A DNA stretch of 64,000 nt from Desulfosarcina widdelii (GTDB lineage: Bacteria > Desulfobacterota > Desulfobacteria > Desulfobacterales > Desulfosarcinaceae): contig NZ_AP021875.1 in NCBI RefSeq assembly GCF_009688965.1, forward strand, positions 6,634,001-6,698,000, in the 5' to 3' direction. The notes beneath the pieces were generated by a model. That model had not been told where the DNA came from and did not search any database. It saw nothing but the letters and a program-made list of their open reading frames with translations. Shown here piece by piece: positions 33,993 to 42,674 of the stretch. Position numbers and translations under genes: made by a program. Each line of letters opens with the position of its first letter. Positions within the stretch are counted from its first letter, which is position 1.

Positions 33993-35879
33993 ATGGCGAA
34001 TAAAGGCATACAGCGAAAGTTAAAAGTTATCTTTAGCGCTGACGTTAACGGCTATAGCAAATTGATGGGGTATGACGAAGAATACACCGTCGACAAAATT
34101 ACCGCCTATCGTGATACGATTGCCCTGTTGATTAAAAATAATTATGGGCGGGTCGTAGACGCACCTGGAGATAATTTACTTGCTGAATTCGACAGTTCGC
34201 TTGATGCGATCCATAGTGCCATTGAAATCCAAAGAACATTAAAAACAGAAAATGGAAAGCTTCCCGATAACCGTCGCATGGACTTTCGTATCGGAATCAA
34301 CATGGGAGATGTCCTTCACAAGGATGATCGCATTTATGGGCATAGTGTTAACATTGCGGCACGGATCGAAAATCTTGCCGATCCAGGTGGCATCTGTATT
34401 TCCAAAGGGGTGCACGATCAGGTCGAGGGCAAGCTTGACCTTGGTTTCGCCGATCTCGGGCCACATTCGGTCAAGAACATCGAAAAGCCGGTAAGGATTT
34501 ACAAGGTACTTCTCAACCAGGGGGACACCGGAAAGGTTGTCAAATCAGCTAAATCGAAAGCATCAATAGGTCGATGGATCGTGGTGACCGCCATAGCGTT
34601 AGCAGTTGCGGTTGCAGGTGCAGGCGTCTGGTACCAACAATTAGAACCGAAATTAGAACCCGCCTCAATGGATCGCATGGCTTATCCGCTTCCAGACAAG
34701 CCATCCATTGCTGTGCTCCCGTTTGAAAACCATTCAGACGATGCCAAATTAAACTTTTTCGCCAGCGGGTTAACCGAAGACTTAACAGCTTCGCTCTCGA
34801 AAGCTCCCGACTTATTTGTGATCTCTAGGAGTTCAGCCGCCATCTATAAAGGGAAGTCATTTGACTTTAAACAGGTGGCTGAAGAACAGGGCATCCAGTA
34901 CGTAATGGAAGGCAGTGTTCGAAAAGAAAAAGATAAACTTCGGATCACGGTCCAGCTGATCGATGCCATTAACGGTCACAATCTCTGGGCGGATCGTTTT
35001 GACCGGAGGGCAAAGGAAATTTTTGCCTTACAGGATGAAATCGTCAAACACGTGATGGTTGAATTGCAGGTGGAACTGACCCAAGGCGCTTCAGCACGGG
35101 TGGCCAGCCGAGGAACCGATAACCTAGACGCGTGGCTGTTGAAGATCGAAGCCCATGGAGAATTCGCTACATTCACCCGAGAAGGAATGATACGTGCCCG
35201 CGAACTTTACGAAGATTCACACAATGCAGATCCTAATTGGGCCCGACCTTTAGCCGGGCTGGCCTCTGTCGATTGGTATGAGGCCAAGCAAGGGTGGAGC
35301 GTATCCAAGGAAGCGTCGATCCAGTCCGGCATCGAATTGGCACAGCAGGCCATAGAAATGGACCCTGATGAACCTCAAGGGTACCAAACGCTCGGCAACC
35401 TGTACGCCCTGACCGGTCAGGGTGAACGCGCCATAGCGTTGAGACGCAAAGCAGTTGAGCTGGCCCCCAACGATCTCGCCGCAGTCGCCGGACTGGCTAC
35501 CAGACTCAAGGATTTCGGGGCGGAGCAGGAGGCGGTTAAACTTTTCGAGCAGGCCATGCGGTTGAGCCCAAAGCATCCCTGGTGGGTTCCTTATGCCTAT
35601 GGCGTGGCCCTGCACCTTGTCGGTCGAAAGGAAGAAGCCATTCAATCATTGAAAAAGGCCATCGCTCTCAACCCCACCCATGTTCTTCCCCAAGCATTTT
35701 TGACCGCTTTTTATGCTGATCTCGGTCGGATCGAGGAAGCCAGAAAAACCGCCAATGAGGTCATTCGATTGGAGCCGAATTTTACAGCGAATCGGCTCAT
35801 ACGGAGCCATACCCTCCATGATCCTGTGAAAGACGCTAAATTTAGAAACCTGATGCATCGCGCAGGCTTGCCAGAATGA
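33993..35879 (+). CDS. Class III adenylate/guanylate cyclase with TolB-like and TPR domains
   Basis: 628 aa from ATG 33993 (GAGG six bases upstream); the ATG at 33981 lies in the DUF1059 relic. Residues about 8-175 are a class III cyclase: VIFSADVNGYSKLMGYDEE (metal Asp), APGDNLLAEF (second Asp) and YGHSVNIAARIENLADPGG. One transmembrane helix follows (WIVVTAIALAVAVAGAGVWY), then a TolB/FlgO-like domain (KPSIAVLPFENHSDDAKLNF) and TPR repeats to the end. The catalytic part would be cytoplasmic and the TolB/TPR part periplasmic. Such proteins are common as multiple paralogues; the ligand and the nucleotide product are unknown. Confidence 0.88.
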   Translation: MANKGIQRKLKVIFSADVNGYSKLMGYDEEYTVDKITAYRDTIALLIKNNYGRVVDAPGDNLLAEFDSSLDAIHSAIEIQRTLKTENGKLPDNRRMDFRIGINMGDVLHKDDRIYGHSVNIAARIENLADPGGICISKGVHDQVEGKLDLGFADLGPHSVKNIEKPVRIYKVLLNQGDTGKVVKSAKSKASIGRWIVVTAIALAVAVAGAGVWYQQLEPKLEPASMDRMAYPLPDKPSIAVLPFENHSDDAKLNFFASGLTEDLTASLSKAPDLFVISRSSAAIYKGKSFDFKQVAEEQGIQYVMEGSVRKEKDKLRITVQLIDAINGHNLWADRFDRRAKEIFALQDEIVKHVMVELQVELTQGASARVASRGTDNLDAWLLKIEAHGEFATFTREGMIRARELYEDSHNADPNWARPLAGLASVDWYEAKQGWSVSKEASIQSGIELAQQAIEMDPDEPQGYQTLGNLYALTGQGERAIALRRKAVELAPNDLAAVAGLATRLKDFGAEQEAVKLFEQAMRLSPKHPWWVPYAYGVALHLVGRKEEAIQSLKKAIALNPTHVLPQAFLTAFYADLGRIEEARKTANEVIRLEPNFTANRLIRSHTLHDPVKDAKFRNLMHRAGLPE

Positions 35880-35905
35880 TACAGGCGATAGAATTTATAC
35901 CGGCG

Positions 35906-36039
35906 ATATCTGATAAGTGTTTTATCAATCATCCCGCCCCACAACGCTTCCTTTTGAATTAGCGCTACAGTCAGATGAGATTTGACCAGTGCCGTGGAAT
36001 CTTTACGGCTGGACGATGGATAAAACACTTATCAGATAT
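35906..36039. repeat. 134-bp element bounded by a perfect 21-bp inverted repeat
   Basis: The left arm 35906-35926 (ATATCTGATAAGTGTTTTATC at its full length) is the exact complement of 36019-36039. The 92-bp interior shows no gene. The arms lie 27 bp after the cyclase stop. It could be a small non-autonomous mobile element or a very long-range terminator stem; an 8-9 bp target duplication is not obvious. The rest of the 35880-36216 gap holds nothing recognisable. Confidence 0.7.
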
Positions 36040-36216
36040 ATGAGGCGCATTCTAATATCTCGAGATTTGAATTCCCCCAACTATTCTTAAAATCGGCTAT
36101 TTCCCAACGTTGCCCCATCCATATAAATCCATTTCATCCTGGCGCCGGTGGTCGTTGGCATAAGGAGCCATTTCGCGATTAACGACCTTATCGGAACATT
36201 CAAGTAACCGACAATG

Positions 36217-37281
36217 TCAACCGGCGACCGCTGCGGCAATCGTTTGTCCAATGTCGGCGGTGCCGGCCGTGCCCCCCATGTCTGCGGTGAGACAGTTGCC
36301 GTCGGCCAGTACGGCTTCGATGGCCTGCAAGATCGTATCGTGGGTGTCGGGATAGCCCAGGTGCTGCATCATCATGGCTCCGGCCCAGATTGTGCCGATG
36401 GGGTTGGCGATGCCCTGGCCGGCGATGTCGGGGGCGGACCCGTGCACCGGTTCGAACATGGACGGAAACTTTCCTTCGGGGTTGATGTTGGCCGAAGGCG
36501 CGATTGCGATGGTGCCGGTGCAGGCAGGACCCAAGTCCGAGAGGATGTCGCCGAACAGGTTGGAGCCGACCACGACATCGAAATGCTCCGGCATGCGTAC
36601 GAAATTGGCCGTGAGAATGTCGATGTGGTATTGATCGACCGTGACGTCAGGATAGTCTGCGGCCATTGTCTGAACCCGGCTGTCCCAGTAAGGCATGCTG
36701 TGAAAAATGCCGTTTGACTTGGTGGCCGAAGTCAGGTGACGGGCAGGGCGGCTGTTGGCCAGTTCGAAGGCGTATTTGATGATCCGGTCGGTTCCGTGGC
36801 GGGTGAACATGCTGGTCTGGGAAACGACCTCGTGGGCCGTGCCTTCGTACTGGATGCCGCCGATCATCGAGTACTCGCCTTCCACATTCTCGCGCACCAC
36901 AAAGAAATCGATATCCCCCGGCCGCTTGCCGGCCAGCGGGCAGGGTACTCCGTCGAACAGGCGCACCGGACGCAGATTGACGTACTGGTCGAAGGACCGC
37001 CGGATCGGTATCAGGAGACCCCAGAGTGAGATGTGGTCCGGAACGCCGGGGTATCCGACTGCACCGAGATAGACGGCGTCGAAGCCCTTCAATCGATCAA
37101 TGCCGTCTTCCGGCATCATGTGCCCCGTCCGGTGATAGGTTTCGCAGGACCATCCGAACTCGGTCCATTGGAATTCGACCCCTTGCCGGCTGCCGGCCGC
37201 CTCCAGAACCCGGATGCCTTCGGGTATCACTTCCCGGCCGATGCCGTCGCCCGGGATGACCGCTATTTTCAATTTTTTCAT
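36217..37281 (-). CDS. Tartrate dehydrogenase/decarboxylase-like (isopropylmalate dehydrogenase family)
   Basis: 354 aa from ATG 37281 (GGAGG four bases upstream). N-terminus KIAVIPGDGIGREVIPEG is the beta-decarboxylating dehydrogenase signature. LLIPIRRSFDQYVNLRPVRL and FFVVRENVEGEYS resemble tartrate dehydrogenases more than LeuB, and GSNLFGDILSDLGPACTGTI carries the metal Asp residues. It would oxidise a 2-hydroxy acid such as tartrate or malate with NAD and Mn/Mg. It stands alone, with no leu or ttu genes nearby. Confidence 0.85.
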   Translation of the reverse strand: MKKLKIAVIPGDGIGREVIPEGIRVLEAAGSRQGVEFQWTEFGWSCETYHRTGHMMPEDGIDRLKGFDAVYLGAVGYPGVPDHISLWGLLIPIRRSFDQYVNLRPVRLFDGVPCPLAGKRPGDIDFFVVRENVEGEYSMIGGIQYEGTAHEVVSQTSMFTRHGTDRIIKYAFELANSRPARHLTSATKSNGIFHSMPYWDSRVQTMAADYPDVTVDQYHIDILTANFVRMPEHFDVVVGSNLFGDILSDLGPACTGTIAIAPSANINPEGKFPSMFEPVHGSAPDIAGQGIANPIGTIWAGAMMMQHLGYPDTHDTILQAIEAVLADGNCLTADMGGTAGTADIGQTIAAAVAG

Positions 37282-37483
37282 CTGTCCTCCGCGCAATTCA
37301 CTACTGATGGGTTGAACACGAACTCGACTGTGTGGACAGGGGTGCCGAACGAACCGGCCCGCTCGAATGCCGACCTATGGCGTCGTACCCCCGATTTGTG
37401 CTATATTACTTTCAATGTCGGCCGGGGACGATGGCGATTTTTCCTCGGCCAGTCAACCCTTAACCCGGAGCGATTCAACCCGT

Positions 37484-38221
37484 ATGCATCCCCAAGGATT
37501 TCGCAGACCCATCGGATTCGGCAGTACGCTGACGTCGACCGGCAAAATCATGCTGATCGTCTATGCGGCGGTGTACATTCTCGAACTCATCGGCGAGCAG
37601 TGGCTGGGGCTTCAGCTATATGGTCTGCTGGCGCTCAGCCCGCCGAAAAGCGGTTTATTCCACTATTGGCAGTTGATCACCCATCCGGTGATTCATCCCC
37701 CCGGATCCCCCATCGGGTTTCTCATCGACTGCCTGGTGTTCTACTTTTTCGCCGGCACCGTCGAAGCGGCATTGGGAACCCGAAGATTTCTGCGGCTGTA
37801 TATCCTTGCCGCCGTGGGTGCTGCTGTCGCCGGTCTGATCTTCGGGGCCCTGACACCGCCGGGCATTCCCTTTGCGGGCATGATGCCCAGCCTGCTGGCA
37901 CTGATCGTGGTGTTCGGGCTGCTCAATCCGGAGGCCACCGTCCTTTTCATGTTCGTTTTGCCCATCAAGGCCAAATATATCAGTTACGGCACTGTCATTG
38001 TCACGGCCCTGACCTTTCTGGCCCGGACCAATGTTCACGGTGCCTATCACCTGGGTGGCATCGCACTGGCCTGGCTTTATTTCCGTTCGCCGACCCAATG
38101 GCTGGACGCCGACTGGTGGCGGTGGAAATATTTTGAATACACCCAGAAAAAGCGCCGGTCCCGATTCACCGTCATCGACGGGGGCAACGAAGATAAGGAC
38201 AACAAGCCGACCATCCATTGA
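37484..38221 (+). CDS. Rhomboid-like membrane protein, probably without protease activity
   Basis: 245 aa from ATG 37484 (GGAG upstream). About six hydrophobic helices. The helix-4 region that carries the catalytic GxSG serine in active rhomboids reads GMMPSLLALIVVFGLLNPEA here, so the serine position appears to be Met. The helix-6 histidine segment GAYHLGGIALAWLYF is kept. This resembles the rhomboid-fold, non-catalytic class. The C-terminus is a basic cytoplasmic tail. The next gene, on the other strand, ends 3 bp away. Confidence 0.75.
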   Translation: MHPQGFRRPIGFGSTLTSTGKIMLIVYAAVYILELIGEQWLGLQLYGLLALSPPKSGLFHYWQLITHPVIHPPGSPIGFLIDCLVFYFFAGTVEAALGTRRFLRLYILAAVGAAVAGLIFGALTPPGIPFAGMMPSLLALIVVFGLLNPEATVLFMFVLPIKAKYISYGTVIVTALTFLARTNVHGAYHLGGIALAWLYFRSPTQWLDADWWRWKYFEYTQKKRRSRFTVIDGGNEDKDNKPTIH

Positions 38222-38224
38222 GTC

Positions 38225-38722
38225 TCAGCCCAGGTCGGCCTCCATATACTGCTCGTTAACCTCGGTTCCCCACTGAATGCCCCGCTTCTGCCGGACAAGG
38301 CGAAAGCCGGCTTCCTCGTAAAGACGCCTGGCGGCATCCAGCCCTTCGAAGGTCCAAAGATGGGCTTTGCGGTAGTTTTTGTTTCTGCAGAACGCCATCG
38401 CCTTTTCGACCAGCATTCGGCCGACGCCCTTTCCCCGCAGGGCATCGGACAGGATGAACCACCGTAAATGCGCGCCGTCGGTTCCGGCGTGAATACCATC
38501 CATGATAATGGAGCCTTCGATCCGGCCGTCTTGGGTGGCGACCCAGATGCCGTCTTTTTCCGCGTCGTATCGCTGCAGGAATTCCGAAAGCTCCGTGGCC
38601 ACCTTGGCTTCGAAAAACAGTCCGAATCCCCAGTGCTTATGGTAATAGTCGCCGTGAAGTTCTGAAATTCGACCAATGGCGCCGGGGATATAACCTTTTT
38701 TTATTTCCAGGGGGGCGGTCAT
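38225..38722 (-). CDS. GNAT-family N-acetyltransferase
   Basis: 165 aa from ATG 38722 (AGGAG nine bases upstream; an in-frame ATG at 38818 is too far). The acetyl-CoA loop is LRGKGVGRMLVEKAMAF and the C-terminal part is LYEEAGFRLVRQKRGIQWG, all typical GNAT. N-terminal GYIPGAIGRISELHGDYYHK resembles MarR-associated GNATs. Substrate unknown. The flavoprotein gene starts 64 bp beyond on the same strand. Confidence 0.85.
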   Translation of the reverse strand: MTAPLEIKKGYIPGAIGRISELHGDYYHKHWGFGLFFEAKVATELSEFLQRYDAEKDGIWVATQDGRIEGSIIMDGIHAGTDGAHLRWFILSDALRGKGVGRMLVEKAMAFCRNKNYRKAHLWTFEGLDAARRLYEEAGFRLVRQKRGIQWGTEVNEQYMEADLG

Positions 38723-38786
38723 TGTCGTCTGCTCCTGTCCGTCCGGATGGGGCGGCTTTTCGCTTGGAAGGGTGAGCCTCCAGCCG

Positions 38787-39431
38787 TTATTGCAACAAAG
38801 ATTCGGCCAGTTTCGCACCGAGGGCCGCGGCCTGGGATAGAACCTCGGGCTTTTTTTTCACTTTGCCCTTGTCGAAGATGCCCAGGACCGGCAACGCTCC
38901 GACGATTTCATAGCCCAATGCTTCGAGGGGCAGGCGCATGGCGTCGAGGGTAAAGCCCATGTCCGCTGCCTTTTCCTGCTCGCAGACGGCGGCCAGAACC
39001 GCCTTGCGTCCCTGGCCGGACAAACGGCTCGACCACTGTCTGGGGCGACTGTCCTCAAAATGATAAAAGCAGTATAACCGGTCGATAAAGGCTTTCATCC
39101 AGGCGGTGACATTGTAGTTGTGGGTAGGAGACACGAGGATTAGGCCCCGCGATTCGATCAGTTCCGGGTAAATCAGCGTCATGCCGTCTTTCAAGCCGGT
39201 GCAGATCTTGTCCTTTCTGCATCGTTCGCATCCAATGCAGCCCCCATAGCGATAATCCCGCAGTTGAAGGCTGCCGGCAAACATTCCGCTCTTTGAGACG
39301 CCGCGAACGATATGCTGCATCAGTACATCCGAATTGCCGCCTTTTCTGGGGCTTCCTCCGACGCCCAGGACTTTGGCTTCCAAGTTCTCATTGTGGGCAC
39401 AGGATCGAATATAATCGTCAAAAGTGCTCAT
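38787..39431 (-). CDS. NADPH-dependent FMN reductase / iron-sulfur flavoprotein-like
   Basis: 214 aa from ATG 39431, which overlaps the end of the amidohydrolase gene by 14 bp. Flavodoxin-like fold: VLGVGGSPRKGGNSDVLMQH binds the FMN phosphate; YGGCIGCERCRKDKICTGLK holds four Cys in a compact pattern that may bind a 4Fe-4S cluster; then SPTHNYNVTAWMKAFIDRL. It is probably co-translated with the amidohydrolase, suggesting a small redox/hydrolysis pathway. Whether the cluster is present needs biochemistry. Confidence 0.82.
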   Translation of the reverse strand: MSTFDDYIRSCAHNENLEAKVLGVGGSPRKGGNSDVLMQHIVRGVSKSGMFAGSLQLRDYRYGGCIGCERCRKDKICTGLKDGMTLIYPELIESRGLILVSPTHNYNVTAWMKAFIDRLYCFYHFEDSRPRQWSSRLSGQGRKAVLAAVCEQEKAADMGFTLDAMRLPLEALGYEIVGALPVLGIFDKGKVKKKPEVLSQAAALGAKLAESLLQ

Positions 39432-40332
39432 GGTCGTTGCCCCCATAGGATTGAATATCGAAAAAATCGGCCGCGTTTTTCCAGCATATTTTTTCCAGAG
39501 CATCACGGGAAATTTCTGTGGCTTTCAATACCCTGAGTTCCCGGTCCCATGCATAGGGAATGCTGGGGAAATCGGAACCGTACATGATCCGGTCGGATCG
39601 GTAGCGGCCGAGATCGGTTTTTTCTTTCAACTGGAAATAGTCGGTGAGGACCATGGTCGTATCCAGCCAGAGATTGTCATATTTTTCAATCAATTTTCTG
39701 TAATCGTCCGTCTCGTCGAATCCCAGATGGGGGACACAGACGTTCAGATCCGGAAAGTCCTTTAAGACATTTTCCAGTTTATCTGCACGGCAAAGCGCAT
39801 ACGGATCGCAATGGTAGGCGTCGCTTTTCGGTTCCCTGCCGATGTGCATCACAAGCGGCTTTCGGTTGATCCGGCAGCATTCATACAGGCGGTTCATCGG
39901 CGCGCTGTTCATGTCGAAGCACTGGACATGGGCGTGCAGTTTCACCCCTTTCAGGCCGGAGTCGAAGGCCTCCTGCAAAATGTCTTCGGCATTCTTCTCA
40001 CCGGGAAACACGGTGGCCAGCCCTGTCACCCGGTCGCCGCACTGCCGGCATTTTTCAAGCATGTATCGATTCAGATGCCGCGCTATACCCGGTTTGTGGG
40101 CATATTGCAGGGCAACGATGTGGGCGATGCCGTGAGAAATCAAAAAATCGAACACTTGCGAGGTCTTCAGCTGATAGCGGATATGCCAGGCATGTTCGTC
40201 GAACCATTTCCAGATGGCGGAAAAAAGGTTGTGGGGAAAAACGTGAACGTGGGCATCGACTACTGGGGATAGACCGTCAGGAACCGTTGATCCCTCCTCG
40301 TCACTGTAAGACGGCATCTTCGTTTTCAACAT
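39418..40332 (-). CDS. Amidohydrolase-family metal-dependent hydrolase
   Basis: 304 aa from ATG 40332. The TIM-barrel metal site starts with VVDAHVHVFPHNLF (HxH), continues with GVKLHAHVQCFDMN and LVMHIGREPKS, and ends with DRIMYGSDFPSIPYAW (final Asp). This pattern is shared by the amidohydrolase-2 group (decarboxylases and lactonases such as ACMSD-like enzymes). It lies between a cupin gene (18 bp upstream) and the flavoprotein (overlap), all on the minus strand. The substrate is unknown. Confidence 0.82.
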   Translation of the reverse strand: MLKTKMPSYSDEEGSTVPDGLSPVVDAHVHVFPHNLFSAIWKWFDEHAWHIRYQLKTSQVFDFLISHGIAHIVALQYAHKPGIARHLNRYMLEKCRQCGDRVTGLATVFPGEKNAEDILQEAFDSGLKGVKLHAHVQCFDMNSAPMNRLYECCRINRKPLVMHIGREPKSDAYHCDPYALCRADKLENVLKDFPDLNVCVPHLGFDETDDYRKLIEKYDNLWLDTTMVLTDYFQLKEKTDLGRYRSDRIMYGSDFPSIPYAWDRELRVLKATEISRDALEKICWKNAADFFDIQSYGGNDHEHF

Positions 40333-40349
40333 GAGCGTGAACCTGTATC

Positions 40350-40664
40350 TTAGTAGTGAACGGCAAGCCAGATGGTTTCGCAGGAAGCATCCGTCCATTC
40401 GACCCGATGCCGGACATGGGATTCGATGTTGAAATAGTCGCCCGCCCTCAGGGTAACGATGTCATCTTCACCTTCGATCTTCAGGCCGGCGCTTCCTTTT
40501 ACCACCAGCACAAACTCATTGCCTTCCTGATCGTACCAGAAGCCTTCGGGCGAAGCTTGACCGTTGGATACGATCCGCTCAATCTTTACCCAATTTGCTG
40601 CACAGATGGTTTCGAAGATTTCATCCGGCAATTCTGCCGGAATATTTTCAAACAGGGACCCCAT
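40350..40664 (-). CDS. Small cupin-domain protein
   Basis: 104 aa. Single cupin with GFWYDQEGNEFVLVVKGSAG and LRAGDYFNIESHVRHRVEWT; His and Glu residues at the metal positions. It resembles the short cupins often found next to hydrolases or phosphomannose-isomerase-like proteins. It lies between the binding protein gene (4 bp) and the amidohydrolase (18 bp), so the group at 41454-38787 is likely one unit. Confidence 0.78.
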   Translation of the reverse strand: MGSLFENIPAELPDEIFETICAANWVKIERIVSNGQASPEGFWYDQEGNEFVLVVKGSAGLKIEGEDDIVTLRAGDYFNIESHVRHRVEWTDASCETIWLAVHY

Positions 40665-40668
40665 ACGT

Positions 40669-41454
40669 TTACTTCAACCCTCCGGTGGCCTCGATGGCTT
40701 CCTGCTGGAACTTTTCGATGATGCCTTCTGCCTTCATCTCTTTCAGAACTCCGGACAAGTGCAAGGCAAGTTCCGCGTGTTCCGGCTGCAGGTAGGCGTG
40801 GACCGGAGACTCCAACAATACACCGGCAATTCGGATCGGTGCGTCTTTGAAATAGGCATCGTTTTCCAGGTAGTATAATACGATGCCTTCTGCCTCAAGA
40901 AATATATCGGTTCGCCCGGCCATGAGTTTTTTCAGTCCCTGCACCCAATGCGTGACGCTCGACAATTTTTCCGGATCCACCAACGGCGCCAATTTTTTCG
41001 GCAGGAGTTTGCTCCCAAGCAGGTATTCCACGCGATAGGGTGTTTTTCTTAAACTCTCCCATCCATCGATTCGAATGGCGGGATCTACGGCAAACGCCGA
41101 GAGTTTCATCGAAAACGGAAACTCCTGGACCTGGATCAGATGCGGATAGGACTCGTAAAATGCAAGGCTCCTTCCGATGTCGCCGTCAACCTGCTTTCGG
41201 CTCACCATCAGATTCGCCCGTTCAAGGGGATATACTTTGATGACGAGGTTCACGTTCAGACGGCGAAAGGCTTCGGTGTAGATCAGTTCCCCCCACTTGC
41301 CATAGTAGTCGGTCGGGCCTTGAATCGTTGCCATGACGATCGGTCGATAGGTCGATTGGCCGGCAAACAGAATGGGCGCGCCTGCGCTCATGACCATCAG
41401 GAATGCCAGAACAACCATTTTCACCATCCCCGGACGCAGCGTTTTGACTCTCAT
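40669..41454 (-). CDS. Periplasmic solute-binding-like protein (SBP_bac_3 type)
   Basis: 261 aa from ATG 41454 (AAAGGAAGCA upstream). A signal peptide (KMVVLAFLMVMSAGAPILFA) predicts export. The body reads like an amino-acid-type binding protein: YYGKWGELIYTEAFRRLNVN, SRKQVDGDIGRSLAFYESYP, GRTDIFLEAEGIVLYYLEND. No ABC permease or ATPase follows, so it may act as a sensor-type orphan binding protein. An in-frame open stretch upstream starts MSLVKDKCAIVGV (41526) with a strong SD, see findings. Confidence 0.75.
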   Translation of the reverse strand: MRVKTLRPGMVKMVVLAFLMVMSAGAPILFAGQSTYRPIVMATIQGPTDYYGKWGELIYTEAFRRLNVNLVIKVYPLERANLMVSRKQVDGDIGRSLAFYESYPHLIQVQEFPFSMKLSAFAVDPAIRIDGWESLRKTPYRVEYLLGSKLLPKKLAPLVDPEKLSSVTHWVQGLKKLMAGRTDIFLEAEGIVLYYLENDAYFKDAPIRIAGVLLESPVHAYLQPEHAELALHLSGVLKEMKAEGIIEKFQQEAIEATGGLK

Positions 41455-41526
41455 TGCTTCCTTTCCGTTTTCCGAACCAGGCAATGCCACGCCCACGATG
41501 GCACACTTGTCCTTCACCAGCGACAT

Positions 41527-41793
41527 CGATAAGCCTCCCCTATAGCAGCAGGCGATGACACGGAGTATATCCTTTTTCTTCAGTTTTCTCAAACGGCCTC
41601 GCAGGCTTGCCAGGACAACCGTATTTGAAAGGTCGCCGGTCCAGCAACGGGCAGCCCTATGCGATAATATTGTTTTTTGTTTCTCTATGGGGTGTGAGGG
41701 AATTTCGAAAAAAGACAGGAAATCAGGCTGAATGGGGGACACCGATAAACTATTTTTTCATTCGAATCCATATGATGTCAATCCGCTAATTCG
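41527..41793. other. Intergenic region before the mobile repeat
   Basis: It contains the SD (GGGGAGG) of the truncated start at 41526 and a degraded, AT-rich stretch with no gene. The MITE-like copy 3 follows at 41794; the remainder to 42015 also holds no gene. Confidence 0.4.
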
Positions 41794-41932
41794 TATCCAT
41801 CCAGAAATGGCCAATTTGCCCGATATCTTTGTTGCACGAAAAATTTTATCCTCGGAATATCAACCATATGCCTGCGGTAAAATTTCTCGTGCGCCTCGAT
41901 CTCGACCAAATTTTCCTATTTCTGGATGAACA
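41794..41932 (+). repeat. Dispersed 139-bp inverted-repeat element, copy 3, with 8-bp target duplication
   Basis: Best preserved copy. The ends read inward as TATCCATCCAGAAATGG and TGTTCATCCAGAAATAGG; the arms stay alike for about 65-70 nt each, so nearly the whole element can fold into one hairpin. It is flanked by a perfect direct repeat CTAATTCG (41786-41793 and 41933-41940), the footprint of transposition. No transposase is encoded, so it is a non-autonomous (MITE-like) element. Confidence 0.9.
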
Positions 41933-42015
41933 CTAATTCGTTGCGAATTCCTTATTCATCATTTCGTGGGGATACGATCCGAATCCGGAAATATTTCGAC
42001 GGCAACCGTCGGATT

Positions 42016-42552
42016 TTACCAGTACTCGGGCTTATTGAATGCTTTAACGCAGCGTGAGATTCCCGATAAAGGTTCAATCTCACAGCCATCCAGCGATTGG
42101 CAGAGCCAGCCCTCCGGTTGGCTCAATTCAAATGGCGCTTTGGCCGTATCTTCCGAAATGAGCCTGAAACCCACTTTTGAATAGAAATTCGGATCACCAT
42201 AGGTAAAAACCAGCTTCACGCCTTTTTCCTTCAACCGGTCAATGCCAAAATGAATCAGTCGTTGACCAACGCCTCTCCCCTGATGATTTGTCTGAACGGC
42301 CACAGGCGACAGAAGAAAAGCTTCAACAGGCGCATCGAACGACAGCCTGGTGAAGAAAATGCTTCCGATTATTTTTTCATTCTCGGTGGCTACAAACCCA
42401 AATATATCGTAAGGTCCGGTTTCATTCATCAAGTCGAGCACCAACTGCCCGATCAGCGCCCCTTCTGAATGGCCCTCCGAATCGGAAAACGTCTTTGTAA
42501 ATAGCTGCTGGATTTCCGATTTGTCAGAATTCTTATATGCAGATACTTTCAT
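42016..42552 (-). CDS. GNAT-family N-acetyltransferase (YhbS-like)
   Basis: 178 aa. Acetyl-CoA motif QTNHQGRGVGQRLIHFGIDR with LLSPVAVQT before it and LVFTYGDPNFYSKVGFRLIS after it; the last two are typical of the YhbS subgroup. Base composition is lower in GC than the flanking core genes. It is followed by another acetyltransferase gene on the same strand 122 bp away. Confidence 0.85.
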   Translation of the reverse strand: MKVSAYKNSDKSEIQQLFTKTFSDSEGHSEGALIGQLVLDLMNETGPYDIFGFVATENEKIIGSIFFTRLSFDAPVEAFLLSPVAVQTNHQGRGVGQRLIHFGIDRLKEKGVKLVFTYGDPNFYSKVGFRLISEDTAKAPFELSQPEGWLCQSLDGCEIEPLSGISRCVKAFNKPEYW

Positions 42553-42674
42553 TTTCCGTGAACGACGAGTTAACCAGCGGTGCCGTAATAGTCACAGCCT
42601 TCCAGAAATCCGCTGAAAATGTTTAACGCAACCTTTTTCAAATCGACCAGGTACGAATTATCTGGGCCAATCGA

